64,000 nt of DNA from Chitinophaga sp. GbtcB8 (GCF_019091455.1 NZ_JAGXJN010000027.1:37305-101304), one strand, 5' to 3'; shown: positions 1-8,914, counted from the stretch's first letter. Made by a program: numbers and translations. The notes: generated from the sequence alone by a model not told the origin.

Positions 1-429
1 CAGGTTCAGCGCTGTAAAGTTGGGCCAGTCGTCTTCAATTTCCGGGCCTTCAGCTACCGTATAACCCAGCCGCGCAAATATGTTGATGATCTTATTACGT
101 ACAATGCTGATGGGGTGGCGGGTACCCAGGCGGTGCGCTTCTGCAGGCAGGCTAAAGTCCACGGCAGCCTGCGTTTGGCCGGCGCCGTCCTTTAAGTGCT
201 CAAACTGCGTATAGCGTTCTTCCGCTACCTGCTTAAAGCTGTTCAATACCTGCCCGAACTCCTTTTTACGTTCATTGGGTACCTGCTTCATTTCCCCGAA
301 CATGGCTTTTACAATCCCTTTTGTTCCAAGGAACTTAATGCGGTATTGTTCCAGCTCATCTGCCGTTTTAGGTTCAAAGGCCTGTATTTCCTGTGTGTAG
401 GCCGTTATTTGCTGTACTATCTGCTCCAT
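1..429 (-). CDS. pheS: Phenylalanine--tRNA ligase alpha subunit, N-terminal part (cut by window edge)
   Basis: Charges tRNA-Phe with phenylalanine as part of the cytoplasmic alpha2/beta2 enzyme. Reading the minus strand from the ATG at 429 gives 143 codons that stay open to the window edge. The first ~85 residues form the charged helical tRNA-binding arm. The block after it (RHPISIVRNKI, then AEGPEIEDDWPNFTAL) is the hallmark start of the class II catalytic domain of PheS. The rest, including motifs 2 and 3, lies outside the window. A close match to the Bacteroidota promoter sits directly upstream, so close that the mRNA may have almost no leader. The divergent neighbour is a sensor kinase with no obvious functional link. 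Identification is secure. Confidence 0.95.
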   Translation of the reverse strand, partial: MEQIVQQITAYTQEIQAFEPKTADELEQYRIKFLGTKGIVKAMFGEMKQVPNERKKEFGQVLNSFKQVAEERYTQFEHLKDGAGQTQAAVDFSLPAEAHRLGTRHPISIVRNKIINIFARLGYTVAEGPEIEDDWPNFTALNL

Positions 430-436
430 AGGGCAA

Positions 437-465
437 CAAAGATAAGAGAATTCAGATTTGCCAAA
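437..465 (-). promoter_or_regulatory. Bacteroidota-type promoter of pheS
   Basis: On the minus strand the sequence is TTTG, 17 bases, then TATCTTTG. This matches the TTTG-N17-TAnnTTTG consensus of the main Bacteroidota sigma factor at every defined base. The -7 element ends only 7 bases before the pheS ATG, so the transcript would start at or within a few bases of the start codon. Confidence 0.65.
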
Positions 466-498
466 AAAATCTTACCTTTTAGGGTACAAATACCCACT

Positions 499-1797
499 AT
501 GACTGTTGCGGGCTACATTGGGGCAGTAATTGCGCTACTGGTGTGTATTGTTATCCTCTTCCTACTACTGCTAAGGTATAAACGAAAATATCAGGCAGAA
601 GCAACGGTTACTTATTTTGCAACCTCCCTTTTTGGAAAAAATACGATCGACGACATCCTGTGGGATATTGCCAAGAACTGCATCCGCCACTTACAGTTTG
701 AAGATTGTGTAATATACCTGCTGGATGCCGACCGGCAAATGCTGGTGCAAAAAGCCGCCTATGGCCCCAAGAACCCCATGCGTTTTGAAATAAAAGAGCC
801 GCTTGAAATTCCCGTAGGCCAGGGCATAACCGGTACCGTGGCCATTACCGGCAAACCGGAAATTATATCCAACACCAGTAAGGATGCCCGTTATATACAG
901 GACGATAAACGCCGCCCGTCTGAAATAGCCGTACCCATTTGTTATGAAGGAAAGGTAATAGGCGTAATAGATTCTGAACATCACCGCTCCGGCTTTTACA
1001 GGCCCGCGCACCTGCGTGTGCTGGAAAAAATAGCCGCCATTAGCGCCATTAAAATAGGCAAAACACTGGCGGAGCAAAAGGCGCAGCTGCAGGAGGCAGA
1101 GGTGCAGCTGCTGCACCGGCAGCTGGCTGAGTTCCGGCTGGTAACGCTTAAATCGCAAATGAATCCCCACTTCCTGTTCAACTGTTTGAACGGGGTATAT
1201 AACTGCCTGCTTACCGGGCAAATGCAAAAGGCCGAAGAGTATATTTCCAGCTTTGCACGCCTGCTGCGCATGGTGCTGATGCATGCGGAAAAGAATTTTA
1301 TTTCCCTGCGGGATGAAATGGACCTGCTGCAGTACTACCTGAAAATAGAATGCCTGCGTACAGACCATGCCTTTACCTATACCATGGAGGTAGATGAAGA
1401 CATTAACCCGGGTGAATATTACGTACCCGGTATGCTGATACAGCCTTTCCTTGAAAACGCCATCTGGCACGGGTTAATGAATAAAACAGGGGAGCGGCAG
1501 CTGCACATTAAATGGCGGCAGCAAAATGAGCGGGTGGTGATATGTGAGATCATGGATAATGGGGTAGGCCGCAGTGAAGCGGCAAGGTACACGGATAATG
1601 GGTTAAAAACAGGCCGGCATCAATCCAGGGGAATGGGCTTGTGCCAGGAGCGGGTAGACCTATACAAGTCCCTGTTCGACACCCGTTTCAGCATACAGGT
1701 ATCCGACCTGGTAGATGCGCATAACCAGCCGGCCGGCACCAAAGTAACCATTGCTTTTGAAATAAACCCGGATATGATCGCTACACAGGTCATTTAA
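499..1797 (+). CDS. GAF-domain sensor histidine kinase, LytS/His_kinase family
   Basis: Predicted inner-membrane sensor kinase of 432 aa. Residues 5-26 form one membrane helix. A GAF domain follows at about 45-190, then a coiled linker (~190-215) and a His_kinase domain with the phospho-acceptor motif MNPHFLFN at 221-228 (His224). The HATPase domain has an N box (FLENAIWHG, ~317) and a G box (DNGVGR, ~356). This layout is typical of LytS/YehU kinases, which usually partner a LytTR regulator, but none is adjacent. The reading frame is open back to position 196, but that part overlaps pheS on the other strand. The ATG at 499 puts the membrane helix at the N terminus and is preferred. Its stop overlaps the stop of the convergent response regulator by 3-4 bases. 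Signal and partner are unknown. Confidence 0.85.
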   Translation: MTVAGYIGAVIALLVCIVILFLLLLRYKRKYQAEATVTYFATSLFGKNTIDDILWDIAKNCIRHLQFEDCVIYLLDADRQMLVQKAAYGPKNPMRFEIKEPLEIPVGQGITGTVAITGKPEIISNTSKDARYIQDDKRRPSEIAVPICYEGKVIGVIDSEHHRSGFYRPAHLRVLEKIAAISAIKIGKTLAEQKAQLQEAEVQLLHRQLAEFRLVTLKSQMNPHFLFNCLNGVYNCLLTGQMQKAEEYISSFARLLRMVLMHAEKNFISLRDEMDLLQYYLKIECLRTDHAFTYTMEVDEDINPGEYYVPGMLIQPFLENAIWHGLMNKTGERQLHIKWRQQNERVVICEIMDNGVGRSEAARYTDNGLKTGRHQSRGMGLCQERVDLYKSLFDTRFSIQVSDLVDAHNQPAGTKVTIAFEINPDMIATQVI

Positions 1798-2486
1798 AAA
1801 ATAAGCTTATACCCCACCCCGCGGATGTTCACGATCTGTACCCGCGGATCTTCTTTCAGGTAGCGGCGTATTTTGGTGATGAATACATCCATACTACGGG
1901 CATTAAAAAAGCTATCATCCCCCCAAAGGTCCAGCAGCACTGTTTTACGCTCCATTACCTGGTTCTTGTTATCGTACAGGCGGCGCAGTATCTCCGCTTC
2001 ACGGTGGGAAAGAAAAGCCGAATTACCATTACGGGTAAGCGTTTGTTTTATGTAGTGAAAAGCATACTGCCCTATCATTACTACCTCCCCGCTTTCCACA
2101 CCCGGCGGGGGCGCAGGCTGCTCACTGGAACGTTTTAGCAGGGCCTTGATACGTACTATCAGCTCGTCCATGCTAAAAGGTTTCTTCAGGTAGTCATTGC
2201 CACCCAGCTCAAAACCTTTCACCACATCCGCTGTTTGTGATTTGGCGGTAAGGAATATAATGGGCGTCAGCTTATCCTGCTTGCGGATCTCCGTGGTTAC
2301 GCTAAACCCATCCATGTTGAGCATCATAATATCCAGCACCACCACATCCGGATGGTGCTGCTGGTACAGGCGCAGGCCATCTTTGCCATCTGCTGCGTAC
2401 AGCATATCAAAGCCGCGCATTTCCAGGCTGTCTTTCACAATCTGGCCCAGCTGATATTCATCCTCTATCAATAATACTTTTGCCAT
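1794..2486 (-). CDS. OmpR/PhoB-family response regulator
   Basis: Two-component response regulator of 230 aa. The receiver domain (1-118) has the acidic pair E8/D9, phospho-acceptor Asp52 in VVVLDIMM, Thr80 and Lys102 in KKPF. A linker with a Pro run (EQPAPPPG) leads to a C-terminal winged-helix Trans_reg_C domain ending in NIRGVGYKL. It should bind DNA as a phosphorylated dimer. The kinase gene lies just upstream on the same strand, separated by 92 bases that hold an inverted word repeat, so the two probably form an operon and a cognate pair, similar in layout to RprX/RprY of Bacteroides. Targets are unknown. The beta-barrel protein gene divergent from the kinase is a candidate. Confidence 0.9.
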   Translation of the reverse strand: MAKVLLIEDEYQLGQIVKDSLEMRGFDMLYAADGKDGLRLYQQHHPDVVVLDIMMLNMDGFSVTTEIRKQDKLTPIIFLTAKSQTADVVKGFELGGNDYLKKPFSMDELIVRIKALLKRSSEQPAPPPGVESGEVVMIGQYAFHYIKQTLTRNGNSAFLSHREAEILRRLYDNKNQVMERKTVLLDLWGDDSFFNARSMDVFITKIRRYLKEDPRVQIVNIRGVGYKLIF

Positions 2487-2490
2487 AAAA

Positions 2491-2576
2491 TGATTTCAGA
2501 TTTACGATTTCAGATTTACGATTTAGATTCAAAGCGATTCGGTCAAATCTAAAATCGTAAATCTAAGATCTAAAAT
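2491..2576. repeat. Inverted word repeat between kinase and regulator genes
   Basis: The left arm (2492-2530) carries direct copies of GATTTACGATTT with CAGATT between them. The right arm (2545-2576) carries the reverse complement with one inserted base, giving about 20 bp of near-perfect inverted repeat around a ~15 bp centre. It fills the spacer inside a likely operon. The same word (TTTACGATTTTAGA) reappears at 35564-35628. Confidence 0.7.
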
Positions 2577-2578
2577 TT

Positions 2579-4015
2579 TTAAACGGGGATCTCCATGGTA
2601 AATTCACTGCCTTTCTCCGGCTCACTGCGTACCGTAATGCTGCCATGGTGCAGCTCCGCTATCTTTTTCACATAGCTCAGGCCCAGGCCAAAACCCTTTA
2701 CATTATGCAGGTTGCCGGTAGGCACCCGGAAGAATTTGTCAAAAATACTCTCCTGGTAAATACGGGGTATGCCAATGCCGTTATCCTTCACCTTAATGGT
2801 TAGCAGGCCATTGCTTTTGCTGCACTGGATATGCACCATGGGCTGATCGCCGGAGTATTTAATAGCATTGTCCACGAGGTTATTCACCGCGTTGGATAAA
2901 TGGGTTTTGTCCACATACACCAGCGGGTGATCCAAATGGTTATCATAACGGAACTGTACCGGCTGGCCGGTTTTTACCTGGTGGTTGGTAATAATGTTAT
3001 CTATCAGGTCGTTCAGGTCCGTTTCCTCTTTAAAAAGCTCTATTTCTTCTTTCTCTTCTGCGGCAATGTGTAATACTTTCTCCACCAGGTCAGAGAGGCG
3101 CTGCAGCTCCTGTTTGGAAATATCCAGGTAGTTCTTTGTCTTACGCTGATCGCTTAACGCGTTGAAATTCTGCATAGCCTCTACCGCTGCATATACAGTG
3201 GCAATGGGCGTGTTCAGCTCATGCGTCATGTTGTTGATGAAATCATTCTTTACATCAGATAAGCGCTTTTGCTTTAAGATGGTGCGCAGCATGTAAATAA
3301 AGCAAAGGGTGGTCAGTATCAGCAGCACCAGCGACGTAAACAGCGTCCACACCATTTTCATCAGGATGTATTGTAAGGGCGATGCAAAGGTAGCCTGTAC
3401 AAACAGGTTGCTGGCCGGGTTAAAGGGCATTTTACTTGTTTTTAGGGGCTCTCTTATACGCATGCTGTCCCGGAAGCTTTCCCGGGAAAAGTTGCTGAAG
3501 TTTACATGAAAAGTGTCAAACCTATAACCCGTTACAATTTGCCGGTTATGCAGCTCCGCGGTAAAGTTGGAGTCCAGCCCTTTCAGGTTCACACTATCCC
3601 CGTAAAGGTTATTTAACAAGATCAGGTCAGACATTTGCCGGGCCAGCGTATCCGCAAAAGTACGGGAAGGCGTGCCGGGTTTAAATATCGGCAGGGGGCG
3701 CTCGCCGCCCATAATAGCATCTAACATCGCCTGGGCCGAATCTCTTTTTGCCCTGGATGCGCTCAGCTGCTCCGGCTGCAAAACCAGGTTGGATCCCCCC
3801 TTGGCCACAGTGTCTTTACCGTAATAATGTACCAGCCGCCGGGCCTCAATAAACTGGTTATTGAATAAAGACGTACGCAGCGCCCCGTTTATATCCCGGT
3901 TAAACTGGTCAAACTGTACTTCATAGGAATTATAAAGCCAGTAACCCTGGAAAAGATAGATCCCCAGGATGCAGACACTCATTAGTATAAATATGTTACG
4001 GATGCGCTTACGCAT
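2579..4015 (-). CDS. Two-component sensor histidine kinase (HisKA/HATPase_c)
   Basis: Membrane sensor kinase of 478 aa. A first helix (~8-27) and a second (~219-243) flank a periplasmic sensor region of ~190 residues with no recognised fold. A HisKA domain follows with the H box NNMTHELNTPIA (His265). The HATPase_c domain has an N box (NAVNNLVDNAIKYSG), DNGIGIP, FDKFFR and the GFGLGLSYVKKI G2 box. It lies immediately upstream of, and co-directional with, the OmpR-type regulator at 1794-2486, so it is most likely its cognate kinase. The domain order resembles Bacteroidota RprX-type kinases. The start ATG at 4015 is the only sensible one. The inducing signal cannot be inferred. Confidence 0.9.
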   Translation of the reverse strand: MRKRIRNIFILMSVCILGIYLFQGYWLYNSYEVQFDQFNRDINGALRTSLFNNQFIEARRLVHYYGKDTVAKGGSNLVLQPEQLSASRAKRDSAQAMLDAIMGGERPLPIFKPGTPSRTFADTLARQMSDLILLNNLYGDSVNLKGLDSNFTAELHNRQIVTGYRFDTFHVNFSNFSRESFRDSMRIREPLKTSKMPFNPASNLFVQATFASPLQYILMKMVWTLFTSLVLLILTTLCFIYMLRTILKQKRLSDVKNDFINNMTHELNTPIATVYAAVEAMQNFNALSDQRKTKNYLDISKQELQRLSDLVEKVLHIAAEEKEEIELFKEETDLNDLIDNIITNHQVKTGQPVQFRYDNHLDHPLVYVDKTHLSNAVNNLVDNAIKYSGDQPMVHIQCSKSNGLLTIKVKDNGIGIPRIYQESIFDKFFRVPTGNLHNVKGFGLGLSYVKKIAELHHGSITVRSEPEKGSEFTMEIPV

Positions 4016-4279
4016 GGTAACAAAACTATTGTTTTCCCGGCGGGTCTGCTTCCTTTTCTTAACAATAATTAACAGTAAATAAGAATGCTTAACTGAGAAT
4101 CTGTACTTTGCACATGCCCTGGCGGCAGCCGGATAGCAGCCGCATCCTTTTATATCTTTTATGATCGGCTGAAGATCAAGAGTTTCCGCAGGGCAGATAA
4201 ATGGCGGTAAAACTCCGTAGGCGGCCGCCAGAAAGGCATCAAAAGCAGGAAGCTATAGCGTTAATAATCAGATAGAGAG

Positions 4280-7093
4280 ATGAAGTCACTTGTATGCACG
4301 CTGGTCTTTATTATCCTGTGTGGTACCCTGGTCCGGGGGCAGATGAGGCAGAAAGGACAGATCAAAGGCCATCTTACTGATAAAAGCTCCGAACAGCCGC
4401 TGGCAGATGCCAGTGTGGCTTTGTTATACGCCAAAGATTCTACTATGGCCGCATCGGCCTTTACAGATAAAAAAGGCGCCTTTACCCTGGATGATTTACC
4501 GGAAGGCACCTATAAGCTATACATCACTTTCCTGGGTTACCAGCCCTTATTACAAACGGTATCTATTACCCCGGAACAACCTATTGCTGCACTGGGCGCT
4601 ATTCCCCTGCAAAAAACCGGTGTTACCCTGGATGCTGTTGAGATAACGGAAATAAAACCACCCATCCGCGTTAAAAAAGATACGCTGGAGTTCAACGCAG
4701 GCTCCTTCAAAACCCGTCAGAATGCCCTAGTGGAGGAATTGCTGAAAAAGCTGCCCGGCGTGGAAGTAGATAAGGATGGTAACATTAAAGCCCAGGGCGA
4801 AACCGTGAAAAAGATCCTGGTAGATGGTAAACCTTTTTTTGGCAATGATCCCAAGCTGGCCACCAAAAACCTGCCGGCAGAGATTGTAGACAAGATCCAG
4901 CTGATAGATAAAAAATCTGACCAGGCCCAGTTTTCCGGTATCAACGACGGGCAAACGGAAAAAGCCATCAACATCACCATCAAAAAAGACCGTAAGAAAG
5001 GCATGTTCGGCCAGGTATCTGCCGGCGCAGGCACTGATGAACGTTTTGCGGCCAGCACCTCCCTGAACCGTTTCCGGGAAGATCAGCAGCTCTCTTTCAT
5101 AGGCAGCGGCAATAACGTCAACAACCAGGGTTATACAGACATCAGCGGCCTGAGTATGGGTGGCAGCCGGGGTATGCGCGGGGGTATGGGTAACAACGGC
5201 GGCAACGGCATTTCCCGCAACTGGACCGCAGGCCTTAATTACAGCCAGGACCTTACAAAAAGGATCCGCATCAGCGGCAGCTATTTTTATAACAATACCA
5301 CCACGGAAAATGACCGTAACAGCGCGCGCCAGAACCTGCTGCCGGATACTACCTACTACTATAACCAGCGCTCAAATTCAATCAGCACCAACGCCAATCA
5401 TAATTTTAACATGCGGGTGGAGTACGAGATAGACAGTACACAATCCCTCATCATTTCACCCAACTTAAATTACACTACCAGCAGCAATTTCCAGGATAAC
5501 CTGTATGAATCCCTGGGAGGCTCGCACCAGCTGGTGAACAACGGTACCACCCGTAATGCAGGCAACAATACAACGCCCACCTTTGCTGCAGATGTGCTGT
5601 ACCGCAAAAAGTTCCATAAAACCGGGCGCACCTTCAGCGCTAACCTGAATATGGGCACTAACAACAGCGACATGGAGAACTATAACCACTCCAATAACCT
5701 GTTCATACAGCCTAACGGCGCCATTCAAACAGACAGTATAGACCAGCGTAATGATATTACCAACAAAGGCCTGAACACCAATGTACGCCTCATTTACACG
5801 GAGCCGCTGGCAAAAGATCATTTCCTGGAATTTACCTATGCCTGGAGCCGTAACTATTCATCATCCGATAAGCTAACCTATGATTTTAATGCCACTAAAG
5901 GCATCTACGACCGGCCCAATGATAGTTTAAGTAATTCCTTTGAGAATACTTTCTCTACCCAGCAGGCTGGGGTAAGCCTGCGCACGCAAAAGAAAACGTA
6001 TGATTACAGCCTGGGGCTGAATGTGCAGTACAGTGACCTGGATAACAACAACATCAGCCTGCAGAACCGGCTGCAGCAGCATACGTTCAACTTTTTCCCA
6101 TCCGCCAGTTTCAGCTACGCGTTTAACAATAATAAACGCCTGCGTTTCTTTTACCGGGGCGGTACCCAGCAGCCTAATGTAAGCCAGCTGCAACCCGTGC
6201 CGGATAACAGTAACCCGTTGTATATCCAGTTAGGCAACCCTGACCTGAAACCTTCTTTCAACAACAATTTCAGCATAGGGTATAACACCTTTAACCCTTC
6301 CAGCATGCAGGGGTTATTTGCCAATATAAGCATGGCGCTTACCAGCAACAAGATTATTAATGCCAATTACTTTGATTCCCTGGGCAGGCAGGTAAGCCAG
6401 CCGGTGAATGTGAATGGCGCTTATAACATTAATGGTAACCTGGTAAATACCATTCCACTTAAAAGAGAGCATACTTCCCTGAATGCCACTACCAATTTTA
6501 GCCTGAACCGGGATGTAAGCTACATTAACAACATCAAGGGCATTACGCGCAACTTTACGATAAACCAGGGGCTGAGTTTTAACTACGCCTACCGCGAGCT
6601 GTTTGACTTTTCAACCAATGGCGGTATAAATTATAACGGCGCCCGCTATACCGTGCAAAAAGATAATAACCGCGATTATTTCAACTACTTTTTTTCCTTT
6701 GATTTTAATGTGAACCTGCCCTTAGGCTTTAACATTGGCTTTGACCTGGACTATACGCTGAACACCGGTCTGGCAGCAGGTTACAACCAGGATGTAACCA
6801 TGCTGAACGCCTATATATCCAAAAGCCTGTTCCGCAATAAGCAGGGCCTTATAAAACTGCAGGGTTTTGACCTGCTGAACCAAAATGTAAGCATTAGCCG
6901 CAATGTGGGCGAGAATTATATTGAGGATGTACAGGCCCGGGTGCTGCAGCGTTTTTGCCTGCTGAGCTTTTCTTATTTCCTGAACCGTTTTGGTGGTGGG
7001 GAGAAAGGGGGCAACAAAAATATGCGCATGAGGAATGTTGTACCAATGCAAATGATGCCAGGTGGTGCGCGAATGATAAGAACGAGAGGCTAG
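4280..7093 (+). CDS. Outer-membrane beta-barrel protein with CarboxypepD_reg-like N-terminal domain
   Basis: Predicted outer-membrane protein of 937 aa. A signal peptide of ~21 residues (MKSLVCTLVFIILCGTLVRG) is followed by a carboxypeptidase-regulatory-like beta-sandwich (~30-110) and a plug-like region (~115-235, with PGVEVDKDGNIKAQGETVKK and ILVDGKPFFG). A long Asn/aromatic-rich OMP_b-brl_3-type barrel then runs to the C terminus. A Gly/Met/Arg stretch (~290-310) and a Met/Arg-rich tail (MRMRNVVPMQMMPGG) are unusual. This family is annotated as TonB-dependent-receptor-like, but no SusD partner is adjacent and I see no clear TonB box, so the substrate is unknown. It is divergent from the two-component operon across a 264-base gap that ends in a purine-rich leader. 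Regulation by that pair is plausible but unproven. Confidence 0.85.
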   Translation: MKSLVCTLVFIILCGTLVRGQMRQKGQIKGHLTDKSSEQPLADASVALLYAKDSTMAASAFTDKKGAFTLDDLPEGTYKLYITFLGYQPLLQTVSITPEQPIAALGAIPLQKTGVTLDAVEITEIKPPIRVKKDTLEFNAGSFKTRQNALVEELLKKLPGVEVDKDGNIKAQGETVKKILVDGKPFFGNDPKLATKNLPAEIVDKIQLIDKKSDQAQFSGINDGQTEKAINITIKKDRKKGMFGQVSAGAGTDERFAASTSLNRFREDQQLSFIGSGNNVNNQGYTDISGLSMGGSRGMRGGMGNNGGNGISRNWTAGLNYSQDLTKRIRISGSYFYNNTTTENDRNSARQNLLPDTTYYYNQRSNSISTNANHNFNMRVEYEIDSTQSLIISPNLNYTTSSNFQDNLYESLGGSHQLVNNGTTRNAGNNTTPTFAADVLYRKKFHKTGRTFSANLNMGTNNSDMENYNHSNNLFIQPNGAIQTDSIDQRNDITNKGLNTNVRLIYTEPLAKDHFLEFTYAWSRNYSSSDKLTYDFNATKGIYDRPNDSLSNSFENTFSTQQAGVSLRTQKKTYDYSLGLNVQYSDLDNNNISLQNRLQQHTFNFFPSASFSYAFNNNKRLRFFYRGGTQQPNVSQLQPVPDNSNPLYIQLGNPDLKPSFNNNFSIGYNTFNPSSMQGLFANISMALTSNKIINANYFDSLGRQVSQPVNVNGAYNINGNLVNTIPLKREHTSLNATTNFSLNRDVSYINNIKGITRNFTINQGLSFNYAYRELFDFSTNGGINYNGARYTVQKDNNRDYFNYFFSFDFNVNLPLGFNIGFDLDYTLNTGLAAGYNQDVTMLNAYISKSLFRNKQGLIKLQGFDLLNQNVSISRNVGENYIEDVQARVLQRFCLLSFSYFLNRFGGGEKGGNKNMRMRNVVPMQMMPGGARMIRTRG

Positions 7094-7107
7094 GCCTAAA
7101 AACTTGA

Positions 7108-7192
7108 AAGGTTGAAAGAAAATAAAGGTGGATGCATGTTTTAAATGCACATAAGTTTCCGCTAGCATCCAACTTTAAATCCTTACAACCTT
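7108..7192. repeat. Nested inverted repeats between convergent genes
   Basis: AAGGTTG (7108-7114) pairs with CAACCTT (7186-7192), and inside it TGGATGC (7129-7135) pairs with GCATCCA (7165-7171). The structure fills the junction between the beta-barrel gene and the oppositely oriented small membrane protein gene. It may act as a transcript end signal for either strand, although there is no long T run. Confidence 0.5.
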
Positions 7193-7237
7193 GGTATCTT
7201 AGTAGACGTGTAACTTACCGTTAAGTACCACATCTGA

Positions 7238-7540
7238 TCATGCTTTTTGTCCTTCCATTTTCACCTTCTGTACCTTCCAGCCCTGAGTGATGCGCTGCAT
7301 TACCCAGGAAAGCGTAAAGGTGGGTATGAAATCGAGCCCGGGAAACAGTTCTTCCATAAAATTGAATAAACTGCCAAAGGTGCCCAGGGTACCGCCAAAC
7401 ATGCGGTAAAAAATAATGGCGGAGATGGGCGCCCAAATAACGTCACTTACTTCTCCTAACAGGGGTACTGCATAACTTGCACAACCTAAAAGGTCCATTA
7501 TCACGCAAACCAATAAACTGGGAGTATATCTTTTTTCCAT
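7238..7540 (-). CDS. Small conserved-looking membrane protein
   Basis: Protein of 100 aa with three hydrophobic stretches (~8-30, ~32-60 broken by Gly, and a weaker one near 65-80). The repeated Gly and aromatic residues (GGTLGTFGSLFNFMEELFPG) are followed by a short basic tail. I recall similar small uncharacterised proteins in Bacteroidota, but the function is unknown. The gene is supported by a strong Shine-Dalgarno sequence on the minus strand (AGGAGG, 7553-7548) seven bases before the ATG, which is unusual in this phylum, and by the lack of any competing frame. It stands alone: the neighbour on one side is convergent and the other side is a 480-base gap. Confidence 0.7.
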   Translation of the reverse strand: MEKRYTPSLLVCVIMDLLGCASYAVPLLGEVSDVIWAPISAIIFYRMFGGTLGTFGSLFNFMEELFPGLDFIPTFTLSWVMQRITQGWKVQKVKMEGQKA

Positions 7541-8020
7541 CTTTCAACCTCCTCTTTTCTTATAAAAGCTTTAAACAGGTAAAATGTTACAGTTTCTGAT
7601 AAATAAGCACAATTAATGCCAAACTTTGGGGTCGCTGAAACAGGCTGCTGGCCTGGCTTTCTAACTTATTGATATATACGTAAAAGTAAGGCAAAAAGAT
7701 GTGCACGTTATACGGAAAATCGAAAATGCGTAGAACCCGCAGGGGGGAAGGGAGTTACGAATTGTCAATTACGAATGGCGCATGACTCTAAGCGATTGAT
7801 CTTTAAGAGCCGCGCCCTGTTTATATATACGGTGGTATTGGTTATCAATAGTGTTATTGAGATGTTAATCGCCGTTGGTTCAAAACCATCATTGATTTTC
7901 AAGAGCGTTTTTTTGCCTGCGATGTACCTGATTTGTAATTATTCATTCCCCCTGGGCTGTACATAATTCGTAATCATAATTGAAAATTCGTAATTTCCAC
8001 GACTAAACCGTTCACATACA
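7541..8020. other. Intergenic region bounded by inverted AATTCGTAATT-type words
   Basis: There is no convincing gene here. An arm at 7755-7776 (TTACGAATTGTCAATTACGA and following bases) is repeated in inverse orientation at 7966-7992, with an indel, and weaker copies lie at 7930-7945. The ~190 bases between the arms carry a 63-codon open frame (7775-7966) that runs out of one arm into the other and looks accidental. The same word occurs again at 34139-34166. The ATG of the downstream isomerase gene lies 28 bases after the right arm. Confidence 0.6.
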
Positions 8021-8914
8021 ATGCCTGATAAAAACTCACGCCGCGATATGATTAAAAAAGCCGCTGCACTGGCCTTTGCCTCCACTACATTATCATCCCT
8101 CACCAACCGGGTAATGGCCCATGAAGAGGCCATGGATGAAAAACTGAAAGGCAACATTAACCACTCCGTTTGCGCCTGGTGTTATAACGATATTCCGCTG
8201 GAAGAGCTGTGCAAATCCTCTAAGAACATTGGTTTACAATCCATTGACCTGCTGGATCCGAAAGATTTTGCCACCGCAAAAAAATATGATCTTACCTGTG
8301 CCATGGTAGCTTCTATCAACAAGGACTGGGGTATTACCAAAGGCTGGAACCGGGTAGAACATCACGATAAGCTGGTGGAATATTATCAATACCTGATCGA
8401 TGAAACGGCCAAAGCGGGGTTTCCCAACCTCATATGCTTTTCCGGTAACCGCGAAGGGCTGGATGATGAGCAGGGCCTGAAGAACTGTGCCCAGGGCCTT
8501 AAACGCATTATGGGTTATGCGGAAAAAAAGAAGGTGACCATTGTAATGGAGCTGCTGAACAGCAAAGTAAATCACCATGATTACCAGTGCGATCATACGC
8601 TGTGGGGCGTGGAATTATGCAAGGCCATTGGCGATGAACGCTTTAAGCTGCTGTACGATATTTACCACATGCAGATCATGGAGGGAGATGTGATCCGTAC
8701 CATACAAGATCACCACTCCTATATTGCACACTACCATACCGGCGGGGTACCCGGCCGTCATGAAATAGATGAAACGCAGGAGCTGTACTACCCGGCTATT
8801 ATGAAAGCCATACACGATACCGGCTTTAAGGGTTTTGTAGCACAGGAGTTTGTGCCTAAACGCGTTGATAAACTCGGCTCCCTGAAACAAGGGGTTGAGA
8901 TCTGTGATATTTAA
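8021..8914 (+). CDS. Exported hydroxypyruvate isomerase-like sugar isomerase/epimerase (AP endonuclease 2 TIM barrel)
   Basis: Protein of 297 aa with a twin-arginine-like leader (SRRDMIKKAAALAFASTTLSS). It is followed by a xylose-isomerase-like TIM barrel close to hydroxypyruvate isomerase (Hyi). Likely metal and catalytic acids are Glu in VTIVMELLNSK (~177), Asp in KLLYDIYHMQ (~214), the HYHTGGVPGRHE segment and Glu in GFVAQEF (~277). Hyi converts hydroxypyruvate to tartronate semialdehyde, but Bacteroidota have many Tat-exported relatives acting on sugars, so the exact substrate is uncertain. The gene is monocistronic, between two repeat-bearing spacers, with the permease gene downstream on the same strand. 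Confidence 0.8.
   Translation: MPDKNSRRDMIKKAAALAFASTTLSSLTNRVMAHEEAMDEKLKGNINHSVCAWCYNDIPLEELCKSSKNIGLQSIDLLDPKDFATAKKYDLTCAMVASINKDWGITKGWNRVEHHDKLVEYYQYLIDETAKAGFPNLICFSGNREGLDDEQGLKNCAQGLKRIMGYAEKKKVTIVMELLNSKVNHHDYQCDHTLWGVELCKAIGDERFKLLYDIYHMQIMEGDVIRTIQDHHSYIAHYHTGGVPGRHEIDETQELYYPAIMKAIHDTGFKGFVAQEFVPKRVDKLGSLKQGVEICDI

Noticed and set aside
196..498. Upstream extension of the LytS-type kinase frame
   Set aside because: It overlaps pheS on the opposite strand and lacks any domain; the ATG at 499 gives an N-terminal membrane helix.
691..1470. Long minus-strand frame inside the kinase gene
   Set aside because: It is a shadow of the GAF/His_kinase coding sequence and has no recognisable domain.
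7775..7966. 63-codon plus-strand frame in the gap before the isomerase gene
   Set aside because: It runs from one repeat arm into the other, has no start signal and no family resemblance.
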